Positions 41,962 through 49,301 of a stretch of DNA of 64,000 bases are shown piece by piece; position 1 is the first letter of the stretch; each line of letters starts with the position of its first letter. The notes under the pieces are model-generated. The model was not told the DNA's origin. It saw nothing but the letters and a program-made list of their open reading frames with translations, and ran no database searches. Source of the DNA: Cupriavidus oxalaticus (GTDB lineage Bacteria > Pseudomonadota > Gammaproteobacteria > Burkholderiales > Burkholderiaceae); assembly GCF_016894385.1 (NCBI RefSeq), contig NZ_CP069811.1, positions 2,332,501 to 2,396,500 on the forward strand, given 5' to 3'. The position numbers were made by a program, and so were the translations under genes.

Positions 41962-42614
41962 GCGTGACACTCCTGGTCCAGGTTCAGGCGGCGGCCGAGG
42001 AGCTCTGCCTTGCGCACCCAGATATCGTCGATCGACGTCACGCGCGCTTGCGTGGCACGGGCTTCGTCCTCCAGTTCGATGGCCGCGGCGAGCGTCGCAT
42101 CGGCGTCGCGCGCATCGAGCGCCGCCAGCGGCCGCAGCTTGCGCGTGATCTCGATGAAATAGCCGTTCGGGTCGCGGAAGTAGATCGACTCGATCACCTC
42201 ATGCGCAGTTTCGGCGGACACCACCACGCCGCGCGCTTCCAGGCGCGTCTTCCATGCCAGTAATTCTTCTTGCGTATCGACCAGCCAGGCAGTGTGGGTG
42301 GCGTCGAACACGTGGTCGTCCGGGAGCGGCGGCCGGCTGTCGCGGCTGGCGAGCGCTTCGGGCTCGTCACTGCCGAGGTAATAGAAGAACGCGATCGTGC
42401 TGCCCTTGCCGCTGTCGAAGAAGAAGTGCAGGAAGTCGGGGTGCGTCGAAGGCCCCCAGCCGCGCGCCGAGATCGTGTGGATCAGCGGCAGGCCCAGGAT
42501 GTCGCGATAGAACGTGACGGTTTCCTTCAGGCGCCAGGTGGGCCGGGCGGTATGGTCGACGCCGTGCAGTCGCAGTGGCGCGGCGGCGTCGGACGGGGCG
42601 GTCCTTGCATGCAT
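41958..42614 (-). CDS. VOC-superfamily protein (glyoxalase/extradiol dioxygenase fold)
   Basis: 218 residues from the ATG at 42614, which CGGAGACACAAC supports. Two VOC repeats are visible: LHGVDHTARPTWRLKETVTFYRDILGLPL with HFFFD, and HTAWLVDTQEELLAWKTRLEARG with SIYFRDPNGYFIEITRKL. His21 and the late Glu are candidate metal ligands. It could be a ring-cleaving dioxygenase, an isomerase or a lyase. The operon otherwise lacks a ring-cleavage enzyme, which makes it a candidate for that step. Confidence 0.83.
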   Translation of the reverse strand: MHARTAPSDAAAPLRLHGVDHTARPTWRLKETVTFYRDILGLPLIHTISARGWGPSTHPDFLHFFFDSGKGSTIAFFYYLGSDEPEALASRDSRPPLPDDHVFDATHTAWLVDTQEELLAWKTRLEARGVVVSAETAHEVIESIYFRDPNGYFIEITRKLRPLAALDARDADATLAAAIELEDEARATQARVTSIDDIWVRKAELLGRRLNLDQECHA

Positions 42615-42661
42615 CGTTGTGTCTCCGGATCGGAATGGGTCGTGTGTGTGTGTCGGGTGCG

Positions 42662-43942
42662 CTATTGCGGGAAGGTCTCGCGCAGCCATGTCTGCAGCAG
42701 GCGTCCCGCCGCGTAGCGGCCGGGTTCCTCGCCTTTGGCCAGCGCGCGGCCGTGGTGGTCGCCGCGAACGCGGTGGTGCTGCTTGTCAGTGCTTGCAATG
42801 CCGTGAAAGATGTCCGCGATGACGCTCGGGAAGCAGGCCTGGTCCGCCGTGTATTCGATCAGCAGCGTGGGCTGGTGAATGGCCGGGGCCGTACGGGACA
42901 GCGCGGCGTTCGACGACAGGCCTGACCACGTCGACAACCAGCTTTCGGGCGAGCACACGCGCGCGAAGCCGACTGAACCGTAGTTGGATGCAAACGGGTC
43001 CGCGCCCCAGAGCGAGCCGTACTTGCGGTCCGACGGATCGAGCGACAGGTCGAAGCAGCGCAGGTCGGCATCGGTGCGCCAGACGGTGAAGAGCTGGGTA
43101 TGGGCGGCGCGGCGCCGGATGGCATCGCTGACGGAACCGGGATTGCGCTTCACTTCGGCACGAGCGTCCATGCGCTCGGCAATCATCGTCCTGGCCAGTT
43201 CGTCGAGGCGCTGCACCCGTGCCATCTGCGCGGCGCGATAGCGCGCGACAAAGTCGGCACGATAGCTGGAGGACTCAGGGGCCGGTGCAAAGCCATTGGC
43301 TGCGGAGAATGCATCGAGCGCCGCGTCGACAGACAGCGGGTCGCGCTCGTCGGCCACAGCAGGATCGATGCAGCCCTGCAGCAGCACGCCCTGGCCGGGG
43401 TGTGGCGCGACAAACACGACGCCATCCACCGCCGGCAGCAGCGCCGACGCAAGATTCGTGGCGCGGCCGCCGGGCGTCCGGCCGATACGCGCTTCGGGCG
43501 CGGCATTCGATTGCTGAACGTACAGGGCATACAACCCGCTGCCTCCCGAATTGCCCAGCAGCACGATGCGGCGAAAGCCCGCTTCACGCAGGTAGCGCAC
43601 ACCGGCCGCCACGTCGTACAGCGCAAATTCATGTTCCAGGCGCTGGTCGTTCCCCACTGAACGCGGGGACTGCGACCACGCTGCATAGCCCGCTTCTACG
43701 ATGTCGGGAATCAGGTAGTGGCAAGCCATGAACTCACGTGGATGCATGATGCAAACCACGGTATCCGGCTGGCCTGCGGCATAGAGCGAGCCACCCGTGG
43801 CCGCACCATCCTCGGTGCGCAGCACGACGTTGCGCGTCACGGTGCCGGGAGGCACGTCACGCGGATTCCAGTCCGTGTTGAGAAAGCCCGCAATAGGGCC
43901 TGAAAGCGCGGGCGAAGCGCTGGGAGGCGTCTTGCTTGTCAT
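42662..43942 (-). CDS. Alpha/beta hydrolase, first gene of the aromatic operon
   Basis: 426 residues; the second ATG (43942) has the better distance to GGAG, with 43948 as alternative. Fold markers are VVCIMHPREFMACHYLIPDIVEAG, nucleophile elbow GNSGGSG, VVFVAPHPGQG and the late RGDHHGR with the catalytic His. Longer than simple hydrolases because of a ~150-residue cap. It would cleave a C-C, ester or thioester bond of a pathway intermediate; which one is not evident. Confidence 0.83.
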   Translation of the reverse strand: MTSKTPPSASPALSGPIAGFLNTDWNPRDVPPGTVTRNVVLRTEDGAATGGSLYAAGQPDTVVCIMHPREFMACHYLIPDIVEAGYAAWSQSPRSVGNDQRLEHEFALYDVAAGVRYLREAGFRRIVLLGNSGGSGLYALYVQQSNAAPEARIGRTPGGRATNLASALLPAVDGVVFVAPHPGQGVLLQGCIDPAVADERDPLSVDAALDAFSAANGFAPAPESSSYRADFVARYRAAQMARVQRLDELARTMIAERMDARAEVKRNPGSVSDAIRRRAAHTQLFTVWRTDADLRCFDLSLDPSDRKYGSLWGADPFASNYGSVGFARVCSPESWLSTWSGLSSNAALSRTAPAIHQPTLLIEYTADQACFPSVIADIFHGIASTDKQHHRVRGDHHGRALAKGEEPGRYAAGRLLQTWLRETFPQ

Positions 43943-43987
43943 CGTCATTCACTCCGTTTTTTACAGCATAGTCGATTTTTTGACACA

Positions 43988-44037
43988 TACGTAAAATTTT
44001 TTTCGAGCGCGTTGAAACTAGCGGAGAAAGTTACGTA
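43988..44037. promoter_or_regulatory. Facing TACGTAA repeats, putative TetR operators
   Basis: TACGTAA at 43988-43994 and TTACGTA at 44031-44037 form a wide inverted pair in the AT-rich divergent region between the hydrolase operon and the TetR gene. TATGCT on the minus strand nearby could be the operon -10. Confidence 0.45.
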
Positions 44038-44160
44038 CTAAGCATGAGACGGCAGCAGCCAGGACCGCCAAGATGCCGATCCGGAACTGGCGTCCAGCCG
44101 ACTTTTTGTTTATCGTGATGAGCTTCTCGACGCCTGCGTCGAAAATCCGAATGACAATCT

Positions 44161-44874
44161 ATGGCGAAGGCACAGACGAAGAGCGATGCGCTGCGGGACT
44201 CGATCCTGGAAGTGGCGACCCGCCTGTTCATCGAGCGCGGTTTTGACGGCACCGGACTGAACGACATCGCCGACGCCGTGGGATTGAGCCGCCCGGCCCT
44301 GTACTACTACTTCAAGAGCAAGGAAGCGATTCTTGAGGAACTGACCACCGCGGTGACGCGCACCGCCGCCGACCTGGCTACCGAGGCAATCCCCGAAGCC
44401 ATGCGCACGCCTTCCGGCATCCTGCGCCACCTGGTCATGCGTCACGCGATGCTGATCCTGTCCCACCCGTTGCAGTTCAGGGTGGTGGAGCGCAATGAGA
44501 ACAACCTGCCGCCAAAGCAGCGCAAGCTGGCCGAGCAATCCCGGCGCGCCGTGCTAGCTCAGTTCCGGCAGGCCATTGAATCCGGTATCGACCAGGGGAA
44601 GTTCCGCGTCATGGATGCCAAGGTCGCTGCGTTCTCGATCATCGGCATGTGCAACTGGACCGCGTGGTGGTTCAATCCATCCGGGCAAGTTTCCATGGGT
44701 GAAGTGGCACGCCAGATTGCCGACATGGCATTGGGCTCAGTGGAACTGCCCTCGAGCCGCAAGCTCGACCGAGCCGGGCCGGCTGCCATACTTCAACTCC
44801 TGCGCGACGACCTGACACTGCTGGAGCGCAGCCTGGACTCGTCGGCAGCGGGCAAGACGGGCCGGCATGAGTGA
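44161..44874 (+). CDS. TetR-family transcriptional regulator
   Basis: 237 residues. The DNA-binding domain is LRDSILEVATRLFIERGFDGTGLNDIADAVGLSRPALYYYFKSKEAILEEL; the C-terminal ligand domain follows with MRHAMLILSHPLQFRVVERNENNLPPKQR and GMCNWTAWWFNPSG. The family type with a TetR_C KstR2-like C-terminus often senses CoA esters (general knowledge, not shown here). It is divergent from the 43942-36428 operon and is the likely pathway-specific repressor. No strong ribosome site precedes the ATG. Confidence 0.92.
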   Translation: MAKAQTKSDALRDSILEVATRLFIERGFDGTGLNDIADAVGLSRPALYYYFKSKEAILEELTTAVTRTAADLATEAIPEAMRTPSGILRHLVMRHAMLILSHPLQFRVVERNENNLPPKQRKLAEQSRRAVLAQFRQAIESGIDQGKFRVMDAKVAAFSIIGMCNWTAWWFNPSGQVSMGEVARQIADMALGSVELPSSRKLDRAGPAAILQLLRDDLTLLERSLDSSAAGKTGRHE

Positions 44875-44997
44875 GAGGCAAGGGGTCGGACAATACATGC
44901 TCCCCGGTTGGGAAGTCCTGAAGACTGCCTGGCGTCCACGCTGAGGACCTAGATTGCAGCAAGTCACCAACGTGGTGCCAGCATTCGTCCAGCCGTG

Positions 44998-45036
44998 CCC
45001 CACCTCGGCGGCTGGTAGGTTTCCGCCGCGGTGAGG
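44998..45036. terminator. Hairpin between convergent TetR and Bug genes
   Basis: CCCCACCTCGGCGG and CCGCCGCGGTGAGG pair at 12 of 14 positions around an 11-nt loop, 1 nt before the Bug stop codon. It has no T-tract; position between convergent genes suggests a transcription barrier. The stretch 44875-44997 shows nothing else. Confidence 0.5.
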
Positions 45037-45037
45037 C

Positions 45038-46063
45038 CTATTCGGGCTTGAGGCCGATCGAGCGGATCAACTTGTCCATCTTCGCATCCTCTTGCCTCAG
45101 CTTTTGCACTAATGCATCGGGCGTTCCGCCACTTGCGGGCGTAACGCCAATTGCCTGCATGCCTTGGGTCACCTTGGCTTCGGCCAGCACTGCTCCAATT
45201 TCCCGGTTTAGGCGCGTGACGACTGCAGGCGGCGTGCCCTTCGGCGCGAGGATCGCAAACCAGAATTCGCTTTCATAGCCGGGGGCAATTTCTCCGATTG
45301 CCGGCACGTTAGGTTGCTCCGCCAATCGTCTGGATCCTGACACTCCCAGCGCTATCACTTTGCCGCTTTTGATGTAGGGCTCAGCGGTGCTCATTACTAT
45401 GAACATGCTGTCTACATGCCCACCCAGCAGGTCAGCAAAGGCTTGGGCGCCCCCCTTATATGGAACGTGGACCTGTTTAAGTCCGAGTTGCTGGTCCAGC
45501 ATTGCCATGAAGAGATGATGAGGCGAGCCAGAGCCCGCTGAGCCATATGTCACCGTCCCAGGCCGCCCCCGGACTTTTGCGAGGTATTCCGGAAGTGTCC
45601 GTACGCCCAGCGACGGATTGACGACCAGCACCATTGGCGACGACCCCAACTCGACCACCGGCATCAAGGCGTTGGTTGGCTGAAACGCGCCAGCCGGCAT
45701 GAGGCGCGGCGTCACTGTGAGGTAGGAGTCGGCCGCAATCACCAACGTATGCCCGTCTGCTGGCGCTTTGGCGGCAAGCATCATTCCGACCGTTCCTCCT
45801 GCTCCGGGCTTGGAGTCGACCACCACCGGCTGACCCAGGCGCGTGCCCAGGCGCTGAGCAACTAACCGGGCGATGCCATCCATGGCACCTCCTGCAACGG
45901 CAGGAACAATCAACGTAATAGGCTTGGCTGGAAACGGGTCAGCGTGCGCCGATGCGATCCCAAGTCCGCTGAACCCAACGGTTGCCATGGCCACAAGCAT
46001 CAGCCGGCGCAGCGGACTGCTGCTGACGGCATACTGCCGCCTCATGTAAGTTTTGGGGGGCAC
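45038..46063 (-). CDS. Bug-family (TctC-like) periplasmic solute receptor
   Basis: 341 residues from a GTG at 46063, chosen because CGGAG lies 6 nt before it; the ATG at 46045 has no ribosome site. Signal peptide LRRLMLVAMATVGFSGLGIASAHA is followed by DPFPAKPITLIVPAVAGGAMDG, VVVDSKPGAGGTVG, KAPADGHT and VHVPYKGGAQAFADLLGG. It follows a sulfatase by 80 nt on the same strand, with a small hairpin (46083-46106) between. It probably captures the sulfatase product or its sulfated precursor. No TctAB nearby. Confidence 0.92.
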   Translation of the reverse strand: MPPKTYMRRQYAVSSSPLRRLMLVAMATVGFSGLGIASAHADPFPAKPITLIVPAVAGGAMDGIARLVAQRLGTRLGQPVVVDSKPGAGGTVGMMLAAKAPADGHTLVIAADSYLTVTPRLMPAGAFQPTNALMPVVELGSSPMVLVVNPSLGVRTLPEYLAKVRGRPGTVTYGSAGSGSPHHLFMAMLDQQLGLKQVHVPYKGGAQAFADLLGGHVDSMFIVMSTAEPYIKSGKVIALGVSGSRRLAEQPNVPAIGEIAPGYESEFWFAILAPKGTPPAVVTRLNREIGAVLAEAKVTQGMQAIGVTPASGGTPDALVQKLRQEDAKMDKLIRSIGLKPE

Positions 46064-46143
46064 TTTTTTCTCCGGTTCAACAGGCAGAGCTCTGGTGGTC
46101 TCTGCCACTTTGTAAGAGCACGTCAACAATACTTCCACTGGCG

Positions 46144-47745
46144 CTAGGCTCTCCCCAACGGAAACGGCGCCCTGTCATCGGCCAGCATCAACTCACGCGC
46201 CATCACTTCAAACATCTGCGCGCGCACCTTTGCATGCCGGGGATCCTCGAACAAGTTGACCAACTCATTCGGGTCATTACGCAGGTCATAGAGCTCCGCC
46301 CATCCAGGTTGGTCATACAGCGTCAATCGGTGTGAGGCGGTTACCACCGTACGGGCTCGAACCGGCTTGTCCAGGCCAAATGTTGGCGCATGTCCGTCTT
46401 CCTCCACCAGCACTGCGTCACGCACGCCGGCGTGTTGACCGTCGATCAGCCCAAGCAGGCTGCGGCCCTGCATGCCATGGAACGGCGCAAGCTTTGCGCG
46501 CGCCAGGACAGTAGCCGGAATATCGATCGTTCCTGCCAGTGCATCGGTCGCTGCGCCTTCAGTATCGCGGTACGGATCTGCCCAGATAAACGGCACGCGG
46601 ATTAGGCTCTGATAATGCAGCGCAGACTTGAGCAACAGCCCGTGGTCGCCCATGAAATCGCCATGATCGCTGGTGAACGCTACGACCGTATTCCGGTCCA
46701 TACCCAGCGCCCGCAACCCTGCCATCAGTCTTCCCACCACGTCGTCGATCATGCTGATCATTCCGTACGTGAGTGCCAGGGCTTCTTTCGCCTCGCGCTC
46801 CCTGGCCGCGAAGCTGACTGTGGAATGGATACGCCCCCTGCCCTGCGCACGTTCGTTGTGCAAGGCGGCTACCGGTGCAAACAGCGAATCCTCCGCCTGG
46901 TAGAAAGATGCCGGCAACACCATGTCGTCCGGATCGTACATATCCCAGTATTTGCCTGGCGGTGTAAAGGGGTGATGCGGGTCAGCAAACGAACAGTGCA
47001 GGAAGAATGGTCGATCACCCCGTGCAGCTTGCTCAAGGAAAGCCTCCGCCCTATCGCCGACCCAGGCACTGGGATACTGTTCCTCCGGCACACGGGTCCG
47101 ATACGCCTGGGGCGCGGTATAGCGGCTGTCCGGCAGCGCATTCTTTGGCCCGCGGAGCTGATCGATATCACCAGCGACTTGCCGCAGCCATCGCGCATAG
47201 TCGCCTTCGACCATGTCCCCATGCATCGTGCACAGGTCCACGTGATCGAAGCCGTAATAAGGTGTCTGCACGCGATGCGCCGGATCCTGGCGCCATTTGC
47301 GCAGCAGCTCCATGTCATAGCCGCCTTCGCCCCAGCGACCCGTCACAGCATCAGCAAGCGCCGGCGGCGGTGCCTGCAGCCCTGCAGGCACCGGGTCGCG
47401 AGGCTCTTCCGGCGGCATGTCGGTCATGTTCTGCAAATGGCATTTGCCGACCAGGCCTGTGTAGTAACCGGCATCGCGCAACAGGTCAACAAAGGTGGTG
47501 CTGTTGCGGGCAAGAGGAATGCCATTGCAGCGCGTACCGTGCAGGGATGGCATCCGCCCCGTCATCAGCGAAGCGCGGTTCGCCATGCAGACCCCGGTTG
47601 CTACATAGAAGCGGTCAAAGCGGCGGCCCCTGACGGCAAGCGAGTCAATGTGGGGGGTGCGGATACGGACATTGCCATAGCAGCCGAGATGATCGGCACG
47701 CTGCTGGTCGGTTGTGATGAGTAGGAAGTTTGGTTTGGAAGGCAT
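46144..47745 (-). CDS. Formylglycine-dependent sulfatase/phosphonate monoester hydrolase family
   Basis: 533 residues of the alkaline phosphatase superfamily. Metal site LLITTDQQRADHLGCYG (Asp13), the active-site loop CMANRASLMTG with Cys53-x-Ala-x-Arg57 (Cys to be converted to formylglycine), and SDHGDFMGDHG are visible. The third position is Ala instead of the more common Pro. No signal peptide, so a cytoplasmic enzyme cutting a sulfate or phosphonate ester. Divergent LysR gene and downstream Bug gene indicate a regulated catabolic unit for an organosulfate. Confidence 0.9.
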   Translation of the reverse strand: MPSKPNFLLITTDQQRADHLGCYGNVRIRTPHIDSLAVRGRRFDRFYVATGVCMANRASLMTGRMPSLHGTRCNGIPLARNSTTFVDLLRDAGYYTGLVGKCHLQNMTDMPPEEPRDPVPAGLQAPPPALADAVTGRWGEGGYDMELLRKWRQDPAHRVQTPYYGFDHVDLCTMHGDMVEGDYARWLRQVAGDIDQLRGPKNALPDSRYTAPQAYRTRVPEEQYPSAWVGDRAEAFLEQAARGDRPFFLHCSFADPHHPFTPPGKYWDMYDPDDMVLPASFYQAEDSLFAPVAALHNERAQGRGRIHSTVSFAAREREAKEALALTYGMISMIDDVVGRLMAGLRALGMDRNTVVAFTSDHGDFMGDHGLLLKSALHYQSLIRVPFIWADPYRDTEGAATDALAGTIDIPATVLARAKLAPFHGMQGRSLLGLIDGQHAGVRDAVLVEEDGHAPTFGLDKPVRARTVVTASHRLTLYDQPGWAELYDLRNDPNELVNLFEDPRHAKVRAQMFEVMARELMLADDRAPFPLGRA

Positions 47746-48075
47746 GGCAGGTCTCTTTTAGCAATGCATGCACCACAAGTCCCGCGTAGCAGTAGAACCA
47801 CTCGGGCTGACATGGCACCCAGAAGCTCATCTCGCGGTGCAACTTGCCTCAATCGCACATTGGTCAACCGGCCGGAACGTGCGGCCTGACCGCAGGTGGA
47901 CATGTCTTCCACCGACGAACTCAAAAATCTCGAGTGCCGATGTAAGGCCCACCAATCCTGGTGCAGGGAGCATGCATGATCTCCGCTATCGTTGTTCGAT
48001 GAATTTGATGTGTTGCTTGCGGAGCGAGTATAGAGATGGGGCAATAAATAAACGATTGAAATAAATTCCAATCTG

Positions 48076-48092
48076 TATAACCTTCGGTTATA
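48076..48092. promoter_or_regulatory. LysR-type T-N11-A operator
   Basis: TATAACCTTCGGTTATA is a perfect palindrome around TTC and contains the T-N11-A core. It lies 20 bp before the LysR start in the 367-bp divergent region (47746-48112) shared with the sulfatase gene; the rest of that region shows no ORF. Confidence 0.65.
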
Positions 48093-48112
48093 TCGATTCC
48101 TGCTCGCCACAC

Positions 48113-49054
48113 ATGAACCACTCACCTTTAGCCCACCGCCTCAAGCTCAGCCAGTTGCGGCTGCTCATCGGCATCGCCGATACCGGCTCACTTCTAGGTG
48201 CGGCAGATGCACTTCATATCAGCCAGCCGGCCGCAACCAAAGCACTGAGACAGATGGAACAAGCCGTGGGGGAAGTGCTGGTGAGCCGGAGCAGCGGAGG
48301 TAGCGTGCTGACCGACACCGGGCTGATCTTGTGCAGGCGTGCACGGCTTGTACTTGCTGAACTTCGGGATGTGGAAGAAGAGCTAGGCCTCTGGCACTCC
48401 GGAGGCGCTGGCCATGTGACGGTCGGGGCGCTGCCAGTTGCCACGCCATGGCTGCTCCCCGAGGCGTTGACATCATTGGCCGCCAACGCGCCGCGCATTA
48501 CCGTCCGGGTCATAGAGGGCAATTCGGATAGCATGTTCGAGGAATTGAAGACAGGCCGGATCGACATGCTGGTAGGCCGCTTCTGGCCGGGAGACGACGC
48601 GGACCTACTCACGGAGGTGCTGTACGAGTCGACCTTTCGCATAGGCGTGCGCGCGGCGCATCCGCTAGTGGGCAAACGCCGCCTGCGGCTAGGCGACCTG
48701 ATGGGCCTTCAGTGGATACTGCCACCGCCAGGCACGCATACGCGGGCGGCGCTGGAAAGCATGTTCCGCACAACCGGACAAGGACTGCCGCCCAATCCGG
48801 TCGAAACCACTTCATTCCTGGTCATGCGCTCGCTCATGCTGCAGACGGACATGATCTGTCCGTTCCCGGTTGAGATCCTGCATGCCGACGCCCAACTAGG
48901 CCTGATCCGATTCCTACCTTTGAACCTGGACATGAGGCTGCCGCCTGTTGGTGTGGTGCGACACGCCAAGCGGGTCTTGTCGCCCGCGGCGGATACGGTC
49001 ATTGAGCGACTGCGCCAGGCGGGTGCGCGCGCTGCACAGACTTACCAACGTTAA
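48113..49054 (+). CDS. LysR-family transcriptional regulator
   Basis: 313 residues. The N-terminus SQLRLLIGIADTGSLLGAADALHISQPAATKALRQMEQAVGEVLVSR is the winged helix; HVTVGALPVATPWLLPEAL and GRIDMLVGRFWPGDD belong to the effector domain, like GbpR/CbbR-type relatives. It is divergent from the sulfatase and Bug genes and has a palindromic LysR box next to its own start, so it should control that operon and itself. Confidence 0.92.
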   Translation: MNHSPLAHRLKLSQLRLLIGIADTGSLLGAADALHISQPAATKALRQMEQAVGEVLVSRSSGGSVLTDTGLILCRRARLVLAELRDVEEELGLWHSGGAGHVTVGALPVATPWLLPEALTSLAANAPRITVRVIEGNSDSMFEELKTGRIDMLVGRFWPGDDADLLTEVLYESTFRIGVRAAHPLVGKRRLRLGDLMGLQWILPPPGTHTRAALESMFRTTGQGLPPNPVETTSFLVMRSLMLQTDMICPFPVEILHADAQLGLIRFLPLNLDMRLPPVGVVRHAKRVLSPAADTVIERLRQAGARAAQTYQR

Positions 49055-49059
49055 GCGGC

Positions 49060-49299
49060 CTGGCTCGCGGCTATGGCGGCATTTCCGCCACGATCGATGC
49101 GGACACGCCGCACTCGCTGACCGCGCTGTTCGACACGGCGCTGCGCCGGCACGCCGACCGACCCGCCTTCACCGCGGGCGAAGTCTGCGCCAAGGGGCCG
49201 CAGGTCATGCGCGGCTACTGGTACAAGCCAGACGCCAACGCCGATGCCTTCACTACCGGCGGCGACTTCCGTACCGGCGACATCGGCATGCCGGGTGGC
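49060..49299 (+). pseudogene. Internally deleted remnant of a long-chain acyl-CoA ligase (fadD-like)
   Basis: One open frame joins two distant parts of FadD-type ligases: an N-terminal piece (ATIDADTPHSLTALFDTALR, then RHADRPAFT) is followed at once by a late piece (GEVCAKGPQVMRGYWYKPDA and FRTGDIG). Several hundred residues including the AMP-binding core are missing, and the end runs into the arylsulfatase gene. No start codon or ribosome site fits. A deletion scar. Confidence 0.8.
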
Positions 49300-49301
49300 C
49301 G

